A DNA stretch of 64,000 nucleotides from CAZEAB01 sp964552945. Its GTDB lineage: Archaea > Nanobdellota > Nanobdellia > Woesearchaeales > GW2011-AR9. The stretch is from positions 1 through 64,000 of the forward strand of contig CAZKIP010000005.1 in the NCBI GenBank assembly GCA_964552945.1, read 5' to 3'. The position numbers and the translations under genes are program-made. Each line of letters starts with the position of its first letter. Position 1 is the stretch's first letter. Below the pieces are notes generated by a model. It was not told where the DNA came from and made no database searches. It saw only the letters and a list, made by a program, of their open reading frames with translations. Positions 1 to 9,115 of this stretch are shown here, one piece after another.

Positions 1-2
1 TA

Positions 3-515
3 CCATTCATATTAGTTTTTACAATAGTATTTGCAGTTTTACAAAAAACAGGAATATTAGGGAATAAAAAACAATTTAACGTAGTAATCTCCTTAGTCCT
101 AGCATTGTTATTCGTTGTTCCTCATATAATGGGAACTTATCCACTTGGTTATGATCCAGTTCAAGTTATGAACGAAGTTCTGCCAAGCATATCTTTAGTT
201 GCTGTAGCAGCAATCATGTTATTAATCTTAATGGGAATCTTTAGTGCAGATTTCACTCAAAGCATGGCGCCTGTTATTGCTCTGTTAGCGATTGGTTTTG
301 TCGCTTACATTTTTGGTTCTGCTTTAAATCTATGGAATGGTCCTTACGATACCTTCTCATGGTGGACACCCGAGATAACGGAATTATTAATTATTATACT
401 CATCTTTGGAGTGATAGTATGGTTTATCACTAAAGAAGATTCTAAACCGGGAGATAAAACTTCTCTTGGAAGAATTGGAGACGTTATCAGCAAACTTGCT
501 GAAAGAAAAAATTAA
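3..515 (+). CDS. Membrane protein, 3' part only (start lies before the window)
   Basis: The reading frame is open from the first base of the window, so the N-terminus is missing; about 170 codons are visible. It shows four complete hydrophobic segments plus the end of a fifth, and a basic C-terminal tail. The visible beginning (LVFTIVFAVLQKTGIL) closely resembles the N-terminal part of the next gene (LVFAIVFAILQKTKAL), so the two are tandem paralogues. I do not recognise a named family. The nearby secretion ATPase at 2263 suggests a role in a type IV pilus-like membrane complex, but that is context only. Confidence 0.75.
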   Translation, partial: PFILVFTIVFAVLQKTGILGNKKQFNVVISLVLALLFVVPHIMGTYPLGYDPVQVMNEVLPSISLVAVAAIMLLILMGIFSADFTQSMAPVIALLAIGFVAYIFGSALNLWNGPYDTFSWWTPEITELLIIILIFGVIVWFITKEDSKPGDKTSLGRIGDVISKLAERKN

Positions 516-557
516 GATGAATGAGACAATTATCTTTAAATTAACAGGTGAAAAATA

Positions 558-1118
558 GTGGCTACGATACTTGATGTAAGTTTGTTACAATCTTTTGACA
601 TTGTATTCATTCCTCTGTTAGTTTTTGCAATAGTTTTTGCAATCTTACAAAAGACAAAAGCTTTAACAAACGGAATAGGAATTAATTCCTTAGTTGCTGC
701 TGTCATTGCTTTTCTGATTCTTCTTTCAGAGACTGCCACTCAGCTGATTAGTTTTATGATACCTTGGTTTACAGTGGTATTAGTTTTCATAATTCTTTTA
801 CTATTAACCTTCCAAGTTTTCGGAGCAAAAGAAGCAGACATTCTTAGCGCAGTTAAAGCTGATAAAACAATTATCTGGGCAATTATCGGAGTTGCTTTAG
901 TTATTGTAATTGCTGGTTTCGGAACCGTTCTTGGTCAAACTGTCGGTCCTTACCTTGGAGAAGGTAGCAATGCTACCACAGTAAGTGGTGCAAGCGGTGT
1001 TTCAACTCCCGATTTTCAAACCAACGTTATGGCCACTCTCTTCCATCCAAAAATATTAGGATTAATGGTTATTTTCATAATAATTATTATGGCTGTACTT
1101 CTTTTAACACAAGGATAG
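558..1118 (+). CDS. Five-segment membrane protein, paralogue of the upstream gene
   Basis: 186 residues beginning with GTG; AGGTG lies 8 bases ahead and serves as ribosome binding site. Five hydrophobic helices are visible, roughly at residues 8-30, 43-66, 70-94, 112-133 and 162-184. A polar Ser/Thr/Gly-rich loop (residues about 135-155) separates the last two helices and probably faces outside. The first helix shares the pattern F-x-x-L-V-F-x-I-V-F-A-x-L-Q-K-T with the preceding gene. Function is unknown. The gene sits in a cluster with two coiled-coil proteins and a pilus-type ATPase, so a structural role in that apparatus is possible. Confidence 0.85.
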   Translation: MATILDVSLLQSFDIVFIPLLVFAIVFAILQKTKALTNGIGINSLVAAVIAFLILLSETATQLISFMIPWFTVVLVFIILLLLTFQVFGAKEADILSAVKADKTIIWAIIGVALVIVIAGFGTVLGQTVGPYLGEGSNATTVSGASGVSTPDFQTNVMATLFHPKILGLMVIFIIIIMAVLLLTQG

Positions 1119-1152
1119 AATTAAATAAAAAAAATAGAAAACATATTAGAAA

Positions 1153-1740
1153 TTACTTCTTCATTTGATTTGTCAAAGAACTTAACTCTTTCACATTCTC
1201 AACAAACTCAGGAACAACATCTTTGAAAACTTTCCCTACAGCATTTAGTTCCGTGCCAACTTCCCTCATTTTATTGTCGTACTGGTCTAGTTTCCCAAGA
1301 ACTCCGCCGTGCAAAGTTTTAAAATCCTCTTTCAACTTCACTAAATCAGATTCAATCCTTGCTTGTCTTTGCTCTATTTTATCTTTCCAATCAACGATTT
1401 TCTTAACTTCAGAAATTAAATCATCCCATTTCTCGTCAACAATACTCTCTACAACTTCTTCTACTCTTTCATAGATATTTGTACTTGGAGTAGAAGGGGG
1501 CATTGGAGGAGGCCCTGAAGGTGCTGGAGGGATAAAGTCATCATTCTGCATAGGCATCCCAGGAGGAGACATAACCGGAGGAGACATCCCACCTGCATCC
1601 ATTTGAGAAATTGCAGAGATTACATCATTTTCATTTATTCCTTGTTTTTTCAATTCATCAACAATCAAATTGTCTGTCAGTCCTTGACTTCTCAATGCAG
1701 CAACTTGTTGCCCTATATCATTTTGATTAAACATTGCCAT
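1153..1740 (-). CDS. Soluble protein with small helical domain, Pro-rich linker and coiled coil
   Basis: 195 residues. Residues about 5-48 form a short helical unit (Q-x-x-A-A-L-R-S-Q-G-L-T-D-x-x-I-V-D-E-L) that resembles UBA-like or SHOCT-like helix bundles. It is followed by a Pro/Met-rich linker (about 50-88) and a long amphipathic region (about 90-195) typical of a coiled coil. GGTGG lies close before the ATG at 1740. It is probably co-transcribed with the coiled-coil gene upstream at 2143. No catalytic motif is visible. A similar helical motif recurs in the cytoplasmic tail of the giant surface protein at 39146, so it may be a local adaptor module. Confidence 0.8.
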   Translation of the reverse strand: MAMFNQNDIGQQVAALRSQGLTDNLIVDELKKQGINENDVISAISQMDAGGMSPPVMSPPGMPMQNDDFIPPAPSGPPPMPPSTPSTNIYERVEEVVESIVDEKWDDLISEVKKIVDWKDKIEQRQARIESDLVKLKEDFKTLHGGVLGKLDQYDNKMREVGTELNAVGKVFKDVVPEFVENVKELSSLTNQMKK

Positions 1741-1753
1741 ATTACCACCTTTA

Positions 1754-2143
1754 CTATTTTTTTACTTTTTCTGAAGGATTTTGCATTTCTAATTTAACAA
1801 TTCTTTGTACATCTCTTTGAGTAACAAAATTTAACGGACTCCATAAATCAATATATTTTTTTAAAGTCATTACTTCGTCAGCACCCGCAGTCATTTTCAA
1901 CTCTTTTATTATTAAATCCATCTTTTTCAATGAAGATTCCTGTTCCCTTTTAACTTCAAGCAATTCTTCATTAAGAACCTTTATTTCACTTAAAAGTTGT
2001 TTATTTTTCCTGCTGAAATCATTTTTTATGATATTAACTTCTCTAATTAAATTATTTGCTTTACCTTCTAAACCTTTTACCCACATGTATAAATGAGATT
2101 CGTCAAACCCTTGGTTTACTTCTGAATTATCTTTTTGTGCCAT
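1754..2143 (-). CDS. Coiled-coil protein, possibly archaellum FlaC/D-like
   Basis: 129 residues. Residues about 20-90 are a near-continuous heptad-like coiled coil, followed by a compact C-terminal segment (KKYIDLWSPLNFVT, then R-D-V-Q-R-I-V). A coiled coil with a short conserved tail, encoded next to a FlaI/TadA-like ATPase, recalls the accessory archaellum proteins FlaC/D/E. I cannot confirm family membership by eye. It is transcribed divergently from the ATPase at 2263 and lies 13 bases ahead of the 1740 gene, so those two probably form an operon. Confidence 0.75.
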   Translation of the reverse strand: MAQKDNSEVNQGFDESHLYMWVKGLEGKANNLIREVNIIKNDFSRKNKQLLSEIKVLNEELLEVKREQESSLKKMDLIIKELKMTAGADEVMTLKKYIDLWSPLNFVTQRDVQRIVKLEMQNPSEKVKK

Positions 2144-2262
2144 CTTAGAGGAAATTATATAAACATCTATGTTAACTTATTTATAATTATCCTTCAACAA
2201 AAAAGATATAATAAACTTATGTGAGTATCATTAAGTAGTATTTTCATAAAAGAGATGTTAAA

Positions 2263-4551
2263 ATGGTTCAAGAAGAAAAGGTTTGTTTCTCATCAGAAAC
2301 ATTCCATGAGGGAGAAAACAAAATCCTCCGTATTTCAGCAGAGAAATGTTCATTTCCCCCCTCGATTGAATATAGTAAAGTTTGCATGTCCAAGGTAATA
2401 GACCTTCTTCTTGAAAACACGGGAATTACAATTATTATCATTTCTCAACAAAGAGAGTATGAATATGATTACTCTCAAACAACTTTGCTGAATGAACTTG
2501 CTTCTTTGTATAAAAAGTTAAACAAGGAAGAAAGAAAATTTTATTCACAATTAATCCTTAACCCGCAACATGAAAGATATATTCGTGGTTCCCAAACTAA
2601 GTTACAAAAGATTGTTAGCCATAAATTGAAAGAAGATCCTTTAGCAGCCTACATAGAACTTAAAAGGATGGAAAGGCATGAAAATTTAAAATTAAAAAAT
2701 CTTATTGACCAGAGACATGCCGATAGTCAACAAAAATTTCTTCACTTACTACATGATATAATTCATAAAACAGGACAACTTGCTTTAATTCAGCAACTTC
2801 TCCCTCACGCAAAAGAATTAGATTATGAAATTGGTAAAAGAGAAATTTATGGAACCATTCTGCAACCAACCACAAGACCAGATTTCATGTATACAAAACT
2901 TGTTACAGAATTCCCTGAAGGCAATTTAGAAGAAAGTTATAATTATAACGTTCATGGGGATACCAGCGAGGTAAATATATTCAGTTTTGATGATGATATC
3001 AAAACTCTTTATCACATAACTCCTCCTGAATTTCAATATAATGAAGAGATATATCAACTTCTTGATGATGCAAAAAGAATTCTTTCTGAGCACAAACCAA
3101 CTAGAGAAGAATTTGTTAACCCAGAAAGAATGAGGGAAGTTTTCTTCAATATTGGGAAAGATTTGCTAACAGATTTAATTCAACATAAAAAAATAGAGAT
3201 GTCAGAAGAAAAAGTTGAACAATTGGCCAGAGCTCTTCTTCGTTACACGGTAGGTTTTGGATTAATTGAACTCCTTCTTGCAGACCCTAAAGTACAAGAT
3301 GTAAACATCAATTCTCCCAATGGTTCTCTACCAATTTTCATTGTTCATCAGGATTACGGAGATTGCTACACCAACGTTTTTCCTACACATGCAGAAGTTG
3401 AATCATGGGCAACTAAACTGAGATTAATTTCAGGAAGACCTTTAGATGAAGCAAACCCTATCTTAGATACGGAACTTAACGTAAGCAATTTTACATCGAG
3501 AGTTTCTGCAATAACAAATCCTCTCAGTCCCAATGGTTTAGCATTTTCTTTCAGACGTCACAGAGACCATCCTTGGACTTTCAACCTTTACACGCAACCA
3601 AAAATAAGATATATGAATTTTCTTGGAGCAGGATTGTTAAGTTTTCTTATTGGTAACAATGCCACTATTTTAGTTGCAGGAACAAGATCCAGTGGAAAAT
3701 CGTCTTTACTAGGAAGTTTTTTGGTAGAAATTCCAAGAAGAGCTAGAATTCTTACCATCGAAGATACTTTTGAATTGCCTCAAGGATCTTTAAGAAAATT
3801 AGGATACAATCTAGAATCATTGAAAGTTGCTTCTGCTTTATCTAAAGGAGGTTCTGAAGTAGACCCTTCTATTGGTATAAGATCAACTCTACGTCTTGGA
3901 GATTCAGCAATTTTCGTTGGTGAAGTTAGATCCCATGAAGCGGTTGCTCTCTTTGAAGCAATGCGTGTAGGTGCTGCAGCTAATGTGGTAGCAGGAACAA
4001 TTCACGCAGATTCTCCTTATGGAGTTTATGATAGAGTTGTTAACGATATTGGAGTTCCAAAAACTTCTTTCAAAGCTATTGATATTATTGTAATTACAAA
4101 CCCAGTTATTTCTGGTTTAAAAAAATATAAGAGAGTTTTAAGAGTTACAGAAGTAAGGAAAGAATGGGAAGACGATCCTTTAAAAGAACATGCTTTTGTT
4201 GATTTAATGGTCTATAATTCTAAAACTGACCAACTCGAAATCACTGATGAATTGAGGAACGGAAATTCCATGATTTTGAAAAGAATGGCTGGAAGAATTA
4301 AAGAATTTGCAGGAAATTGGGATGCTGTTTGGCAAAATATTGAATTACGTGCCAACTTAAAGAAAGCGGTGGTTGATATTTCCATTGAATTAGATAGACC
4401 AGAATTATTGGAAGCAGAATTTTCAATTAAAGCAAATGATATGTTTCATCTTATTTCTGATAAAGTGAAAATTAAAGAAGGAAAACTTGATCCAGAAAGA
4501 ATTCTTTTCGAGTTTAAAGATTGGTTGAAGAAAGAAGTAAGAAAAAATTAA
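2263..4551 (+). CDS. Type II/IV secretion system ATPase (FlaI/TadA/VirB11 family)
   Basis: 762 residues. It would power assembly or retraction of an archaeal type IV pilus-like filament at the cytoplasmic membrane. Walker A is GTRSSGKSS near residue 472, Walker B/Asp box is AIFVGEVRS near 548, and the histidine box AGTIHADSP is near 576. FlaI-type proteins are usually about 550 residues, so roughly 200 extra residues are present, mostly N-terminal (about 1-270), including a charged helical stretch. The matching polytopic T2SSF protein lies 9 kb away at 13512. No pilin with a class III signal peptide is obvious in the window. Confidence 0.93.
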   Translation: MVQEEKVCFSSETFHEGENKILRISAEKCSFPPSIEYSKVCMSKVIDLLLENTGITIIIISQQREYEYDYSQTTLLNELASLYKKLNKEERKFYSQLILNPQHERYIRGSQTKLQKIVSHKLKEDPLAAYIELKRMERHENLKLKNLIDQRHADSQQKFLHLLHDIIHKTGQLALIQQLLPHAKELDYEIGKREIYGTILQPTTRPDFMYTKLVTEFPEGNLEESYNYNVHGDTSEVNIFSFDDDIKTLYHITPPEFQYNEEIYQLLDDAKRILSEHKPTREEFVNPERMREVFFNIGKDLLTDLIQHKKIEMSEEKVEQLARALLRYTVGFGLIELLLADPKVQDVNINSPNGSLPIFIVHQDYGDCYTNVFPTHAEVESWATKLRLISGRPLDEANPILDTELNVSNFTSRVSAITNPLSPNGLAFSFRRHRDHPWTFNLYTQPKIRYMNFLGAGLLSFLIGNNATILVAGTRSSGKSSLLGSFLVEIPRRARILTIEDTFELPQGSLRKLGYNLESLKVASALSKGGSEVDPSIGIRSTLRLGDSAIFVGEVRSHEAVALFEAMRVGAAANVVAGTIHADSPYGVYDRVVNDIGVPKTSFKAIDIIVITNPVISGLKKYKRVLRVTEVRKEWEDDPLKEHAFVDLMVYNSKTDQLEITDELRNGNSMILKRMAGRIKEFAGNWDAVWQNIELRANLKKAVVDISIELDRPELLEAEFSIKANDMFHLISDKVKIKEGKLDPERILFEFKDWLKKEVRKN

Positions 4552-4591
4552 TTACAAAAAGATTATAAAACAACCAATTATTTCTCTTTAA

Positions 4592-5005
4592 ATGATAATC
4601 GTAAGTGAATGTCTCGCAGGGATAAAATGTAGATATGATGCTAATTCAAAACCTTGTCAAAAAGTTATTGATTTAGTTAAAGATGGAAAAGCTGTTCTTG
4701 TTTGTCCAGAACAACTAGGCGGATTACCAACACCAAGGCCTGCAGCAGAGCAAGTTGGAGATTATATTCTTACCAAGGAAGGTAAAGATGTTACAATGGA
4801 ATTCAACAAAGGTGCGGAAGAAGCTCTTAAAATTGCAGAACTTTCTGGAGCTAAAGAAGCCATTTTGAAATCGAATTCTCCCTCCTGTGGGTTTGGAAAA
4901 GTTTACGATGGAACTTTCTCAGGAACTTTGAAAGAAGGGGATGGTGTCTTTGCAAAGCTTCTAAAAGAAAAAGGTTTTAAAATACGAACAGAAAAAGAAC
5001 TTTAA
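4592..5005 (+). CDS. DUF523 family protein
   Basis: 137 residues, matching the DUF523 family in length and motifs: an N-terminal SECLAGIKCRYD with paired cysteines, the central CPEQLGGLPTPRPAAE, and SNSPSCGFGKVYDG. The conserved cysteines suggest metal or Fe-S binding; the family's reaction is not established. A TATA-like GATTATAAAAC about 26 bases upstream of the ATG indicates a leaderless mRNA. The stop codon overlaps the start of the radical SAM gene (TAATG), so the two are translationally coupled and probably work together. Confidence 0.9.
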   Translation: MIIVSECLAGIKCRYDANSKPCQKVIDLVKDGKAVLVCPEQLGGLPTPRPAAEQVGDYILTKEGKDVTMEFNKGAEEALKIAELSGAKEAILKSNSPSCGFGKVYDGTFSGTLKEGDGVFAKLLKEKGFKIRTEKEL

Positions 5006-6141
5006 TGATTAAAGAAAACAAATGTCACTCGTACAATCTTAAAAGACTTCCCAACGGCTGTTTATCATGCATCCTTGGCCAAAAGTTAGTTATCTTTATC
5101 ACTGGCATCTGCCCTAGAAAATGTTACTTCTGCCCCGTCTCAGATGATAAATTTGGTAAGGACACAGCTTACGCCAATGAAAGAAAAATAAACACCAAAG
5201 AAGATCTTTTCATAGAAGCTGAATTAATGAGAGCAAAAGGAGCTGGAATAACCGGAGGAGATCCTTTAAGCAGATTAGAAAGGAGTGTAGATTACATCAA
5301 ATCTCTCAAAGAGAAGTATGGCAAAGAGTTCCACATCCATCTTTACACTTCACTTAATTTAGTTACTAAGGAAACCCTAAAAAAACTTTATGATGCTGAT
5401 TTGGATGAAATTCGATTCCATTTAGATTTAGATTCAGATAAATTATGGGAGAACATCTTACTTGCTAAAGAATTTTCTTGGGATGTTGGAGTAGAGTTAC
5501 CTTTAGTCCCTACAAAAGAAAAAGAGATTAAAAAAATAATCGATTTCATTCAAGATAAAGTTTCTTTCCTCAACCTTAACGAGCTAGAGATTGCAGACAA
5601 CTCTTTATCCAAATTGGGTGAGATGGATTTCAAAGTTAAAGACAATTTAAGTTATGCTATCAAAGATTCTTTAGAAACAGGAATTAAGTTATTAGAATAC
5701 ATTGAAGAGAAGAATTATCCTTTACAAGCTCATTTATGTACAGCAAAATTAAAAGATGCCGTTCAATTGACAAATAGAATTAAAAGAGAATCTGAGAATG
5801 CAAAGAAAGAATTTGATTTGGTTGATGAAGAAGGAATGTTAATTAGAGGAGCTTTGTATTTGCAAACTTTAGCTCCTGGATTTAAATATCGAGAAAAGTT
5901 AAAAGCAGATAATTCTAAATTAATTAAAGTATTGGAACCTCTTTGTGCTAGGATAAAAAAGAAATTCAAATTGGAAGATGTTGATATTTATTTAGATAAA
6001 GAGAAACCACGAATTCTCATTTCTAAAAAGTTAGTGAAAAAGAAGAAAGCCTATTTCATCATGTTGGGATTAAAACCAGCCATTGTTACCGAGTATCCTA
6101 CCGCAGACCAGTTAGAGATTGAAGTTGAATTCTTAGAGTAG
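5005..6141 (+). CDS. Radical SAM protein (COG2108-like, PFL-activase related)
   Basis: 378 residues. The Fe4S4/SAM motif CPRKCYFC (CX3CX2C) is near residue 36, after an upstream pair of cysteines (G-C-L-S-C) that may bind a second metal site. ITGGDPL near residue 84 is the GGE-like SAM-contact motif. The layout fits the archaeal group related to pyruvate formate-lyase activating enzyme (COG2108). The substrate is unknown. The start overlaps the DUF523 stop by one base, giving a two-gene operon. The last 100 residues look like a small alpha/beta appendage. Confidence 0.9.
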   Translation: MIKENKCHSYNLKRLPNGCLSCILGQKLVIFITGICPRKCYFCPVSDDKFGKDTAYANERKINTKEDLFIEAELMRAKGAGITGGDPLSRLERSVDYIKSLKEKYGKEFHIHLYTSLNLVTKETLKKLYDADLDEIRFHLDLDSDKLWENILLAKEFSWDVGVELPLVPTKEKEIKKIIDFIQDKVSFLNLNELEIADNSLSKLGEMDFKVKDNLSYAIKDSLETGIKLLEYIEEKNYPLQAHLCTAKLKDAVQLTNRIKRESENAKKEFDLVDEEGMLIRGALYLQTLAPGFKYREKLKADNSKLIKVLEPLCARIKKKFKLEDVDIYLDKEKPRILISKKLVKKKKAYFIMLGLKPAIVTEYPTADQLEIEVEFLE

Positions 6142-6142
6142 A

Positions 6143-6778
6143 TTATTTAGCAGAGATATACAATTTATCATATTCCTCACAAGTAGAAATATTCACTCCA
6201 CCACATTCAAAGTCTGTTGGAATACCAATGCATTCACTAGCAAAAGTAGTGTAAGGTCCGCCTCCAGCCACAGCATAATCCTTCTCAAATCCTAAACAGC
6301 TACATTGTTTATTGTAAGGGAAGGCACCTCCTTCTATCCAACCATCAGTACTATATTCTCCTTTGTAGCTATCACATTCAGGAAAAGGAATCGTTGCTAG
6401 AGAAAAAACTAAAGCAAATAAACCAACTAAAAGAATTACTTTAACAGAGGAATATGATTTCACAGTAAAATAAAGAAGAACTAAATAAACTAAAACAATA
6501 ATTGTATATAGTGAAGATGAAGTCTCCAGTCCCAAAAAATCAAATAAAATTCCTCCCAAGATATAAAATAAAAAGTAGATCAATAGCAATTTTAAACTGA
6601 TTTTTATGATTTTTTTAAAAAGAAGAAAAAGTATAAGGAAAACGTATAAAACAATAATTCCTATGGTGATTAAAAACCCTGCAAAGCCATTTATGGGAGA
6701 CCAAAAAATAAAATAGGCAATAAAAGGCGCACTCATTAATATTATTAATAAAAAACGAGAGATTGTTTTCCAAATCAT
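6143..6778 (-). CDS. Membrane protein with Cys-rich exported C-terminus
   Basis: 211 residues with five hydrophobic segments in the first 140. A hydrophilic tail of about 75 residues follows with six cysteines (positions in PEC, QCSC, SEC, FEC, STC). Six cysteines after the last membrane segment suggest an extracytoplasmic, disulfide-bonded domain. No family recognised. It converges on the radical SAM gene, with one base between the stops. Confidence 0.8.
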   Translation of the reverse strand: MIWKTISRFLLIILMSAPFIAYFIFWSPINGFAGFLITIGIIVLYVFLILFLLFKKIIKISLKLLLIYFLFYILGGILFDFLGLETSSSLYTIIVLVYLVLLYFTVKSYSSVKVILLVGLFALVFSLATIPFPECDSYKGEYSTDGWIEGGAFPYNKQCSCLGFEKDYAVAGGGPYTTFASECIGIPTDFECGGVNISTCEEYDKLYISAK

Positions 6779-6867
6779 TCTAGAAACAAATTAATTGAGT
6801 TATAAATAACTTACGATAACTTCAACAATTACTAAACTTTTTTAAACCACCCCAAATAACCAGTAGT

Positions 6868-7848
6868 ATGACTTACAGAATTATAACACATGGAAATTGT
6901 ACAGATGGATTTTGCAGTGCTTTCGTTTTCAAGAAATATTACAAATACTTAAGCAATCTAAAAAAGGATGATGTTGAAAATGCAGAAATCATCCCTCTAT
7001 ATCCTCGAGAAGTGCAACTTAATGAATTTGAATTTACTGACAAAGACATCTTATTAGACTTACCAAAACCAAAACATCCTGTATTTTTTTGGGCAGATCA
7101 TCATTCTTCAAATAAACAAGATTCCTTGCCAGAAAACCATTTTTGGAAAATTGCTCCAAGTAATACTGGTTTTCTTCTTGAATTGGCCGAGAAGAATGGT
7201 CTTAAGATGACAAAAGAGTTGCAAGATTTTAAAAAAGCTATTGATAAAATTGATTCTGCTGATTATAAAAAAGAGGATATACTATCTTGCTATTATCCAC
7301 AAAAAGAATACACTTCAGCTTTACAAAAACTACATCAAATTGGTTCAATGTTCCACACAAGAGATAATGTCCTTGACTTTGTAATTTTTACAACTTTACT
7401 AAAAGAGGATTTAGGTGAAACTCCACTTTCAACCACTTGGACATTGTCGCCTGAAATATTCCATAGGGCACAACTGATTAATTACCAAGATTGGAGAGAC
7501 CATGTAGACGAGTATCTCGAATTAATTAGAAAAGTAGTTGTACAAGATGATCGAAAAATAACTTTCTCTAGAGGGGTCCCAGATAGATTTTATTCTTACA
7601 TTAAATATCCTGATGCTGCCTATAATCTTGTCATAAAACAAATTGATGAAGATCATTTGAGATTTGGGATTGGTTCCAACATTTTCCACAAAGATAGATG
7701 CAAGGTTGACATTGGAAAACTTTGTAAAGAAGTTGGGAAAAAGTTTGGAGAAGGTTCTGGCGGCGGCCATTATTATGTTGGTGGTGGCACTATTCTCTTA
7801 AAGAATGGTGATAAAGCTAAAGAATTTATTTTGGGAGAATTGAAGTAA
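6868..7848 (+). CDS. DHH family phosphoesterase
   Basis: 326 residues. The N-terminal motif HGNCTDGFCSA, the family signature ADHHSS near residue 89, and a C-terminal GSGGGHYYVGGG (DHHA1-type substrate-binding loop) place it in the DHH superfamily of Mn-dependent phosphohydrolases. Members degrade nano-RNA, pApA or cyclic dinucleotide products, or act as RecJ-like nucleases. The specific substrate cannot be read from the sequence. A TATA-like TTTTTTAAACC lies about 26 bases before the ATG. Confidence 0.9.
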   Translation: MTYRIITHGNCTDGFCSAFVFKKYYKYLSNLKKDDVENAEIIPLYPREVQLNEFEFTDKDILLDLPKPKHPVFFWADHHSSNKQDSLPENHFWKIAPSNTGFLLELAEKNGLKMTKELQDFKKAIDKIDSADYKKEDILSCYYPQKEYTSALQKLHQIGSMFHTRDNVLDFVIFTTLLKEDLGETPLSTTWTLSPEIFHRAQLINYQDWRDHVDEYLELIRKVVVQDDRKITFSRGVPDRFYSYIKYPDAAYNLVIKQIDEDHLRFGIGSNIFHKDRCKVDIGKLCKEVGKKFGEGSGGGHYYVGGGTILLKNGDKAKEFILGELK

Positions 7849-7890
7849 TCCATAACAATTTTTATAAAAACCATTGACTAAAATAAATTA

Positions 7891-8445
7891 ATGCTTCATG
7901 TACCTAATCAATTAATTGTAAATACCGGAGAACACCATTTAGTTCAACCAACAATCGACGCTTTCATTGAGAAAGCAATTGATAGAATTAGGGCTAATAA
8001 TTCCAGTGCAAAATTAGAAATAGATTTTCCCGATTTCAAATATGATAGTGATCATTATTACAATGACAATATAGTTTATGTTTTAGCGAATAAGCAAGTT
8101 ATATGTGGTTGTTTTGTTACAAGAACACCATTTAATTTTGTTCAATATACTTTTTTTAAAAATGGAAAAAACCTTAAAGAAACAGAACCACTTCCACAAC
8201 CATCGATAGATGATTATTTTTCTGAAATTGAAGATGAAATTAGAAAGAATTATCCTGAACGTCCACACCCTTTTATTAGAAGAAACCCTCGCATTATTTC
8301 ATATGGGCAAGATAAAGGTGACAGAGTTGATTACTTAATGAGGGATCAAATTCTTATTGCAGCCGTAATTCAAATAGGCCCAGAACCAGGAAGAAATACT
8401 TATATTAAAGATTTAGCCTTATATGAAAAAACACTTCAACCATAA
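7891..8445 (+). CDS. Hypothetical protein
   Basis: 184 residues, soluble, mixed alpha/beta by composition, with no recognised motif or signal. A TATA-like TTTTTATAAAAA lies about 26 bases before the ATG, supporting this start and a leaderless transcript. Its 3' end overlaps the convergent HTH gene (stop at 8436) by 10 bases. Confidence 0.75.
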   Translation: MLHVPNQLIVNTGEHHLVQPTIDAFIEKAIDRIRANNSSAKLEIDFPDFKYDSDHYYNDNIVYVLANKQVICGCFVTRTPFNFVQYTFFKNGKNLKETEPLPQPSIDDYFSEIEDEIRKNYPERPHPFIRRNPRIISYGQDKGDRVDYLMRDQILIAAVIQIGPEPGRNTYIKDLALYEKTLQP

Positions 8446-8798
8446 CAAACATCACAATCATCCAAATCTTTCTCCAACAGAAGATGAATCTTACACAAAG
8501 CCTTACTTTTTTTGATAAATGTATTAACATCCTGAATCACTCTGTAAGCACTTTTTGCATCTTTTATTTCAGTAACTTTTTTCTTTACAAAATCTTTAAC
8601 TTCAGAAGGCAATTCTATCCCCTTTCCCCTCTTATCTTTTCCATACTGAGAAATCGCAGCAGGAGTAACCCCTAGCAAAGAAGCGATGGCTTTTCCACTC
8701 TTACCTTTTTCCTTTAACAACTTAACCAATTCTTTTCTAATTGCAGGAAGAATGTACCAAACTTCTATCTCTTGAGGATGTTTTAGTGGGGCAGTCAT
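8436..8798 (-). CDS. HTH transcriptional regulator with C-terminal Cys/His cluster (COG2522-like)
   Basis: 120 residues from the ATG at 8798 (MTAPLKH). The longer open frame to 8873 would run into the preceding sufT-like gene and is less likely. Residues about 12-50 form an XRE-type helix-turn-helix (IASLLGVTPAAISQYGKDKRG). The C-terminus holds C-x2-H followed by C-x2-C (LCKIH ... DDCDVC), able to bind zinc or an Fe-S cluster. It fits the archaeal COG2522-type regulators. It lies 32 bases downstream of the SUF operon on the same strand, so it may be the iron/Fe-S sensor of that operon (inference). Confidence 0.85.
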   Translation of the reverse strand: MTAPLKHPQEIEVWYILPAIRKELVKLLKEKGKSGKAIASLLGVTPAAISQYGKDKRGKGIELPSEVKDFVKKKVTEIKDAKSAYRVIQDVNTFIKKSKALCKIHLLLEKDLDDCDVCYG

Positions 8799-8830
8799 TT
8801 TTTTAGTAATCTCTTTGTCCTTAAATATCT

Positions 8831-9115
8831 TTAGAAACCTAACATTTCTTTCAATTCTTCTGAAGGTTGCCAAGGAGGATTAAAAGTAACTTCAATTTTT
8901 ACTTCTTTAAAACCTTCTTTCTTAATTAATTCCTCTAAATCGGCAACCATCTGCGGACCAAAAGGACAGAAAGGAGAGGTGAAAGTAATTAACAAATCTA
9001 CCTTCTCGCCATCAATTTTGATATCGTAAATAAGTCCTAAAGTCCAAACGTCTATATGAATCTCTGGATCTTCATACTTTTTGAAAACATTTTCAATAAG
9101 CTGTTCTTTATTCAT
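8831..9115 (-). CDS. MIP18/DUF59 family Fe-S assembly factor (SufT/PaaD-like)
   Basis: 94 residues with the DUF59 hallmark pattern: DPEIHIDVWTLGLIYDI, then LLITFTSPFCPFGPQ with a conserved Cys, and a C-terminal VEVTFNPPW-like strand (IEVTFNPPWQPS). The family supports maturation of Fe-S proteins. Its ATG overlaps the sufC stop (ATGA), and it closes the sufBSUC cluster. Confidence 0.92.
   Translation of the reverse strand: MNKEQLIENVFKKYEDPEIHIDVWTLGLIYDIKIDGEKVDLLITFTSPFCPFGPQMVADLEELIKKEGFKEVKIEVTFNPPWQPSEELKEMLGF

Noticed and set aside
8799..8873. N-terminal extension of the SUF-linked HTH regulator
   Set aside because: It overlaps the end of the sufT-like gene, and family homology begins only after the ATG at 8798.
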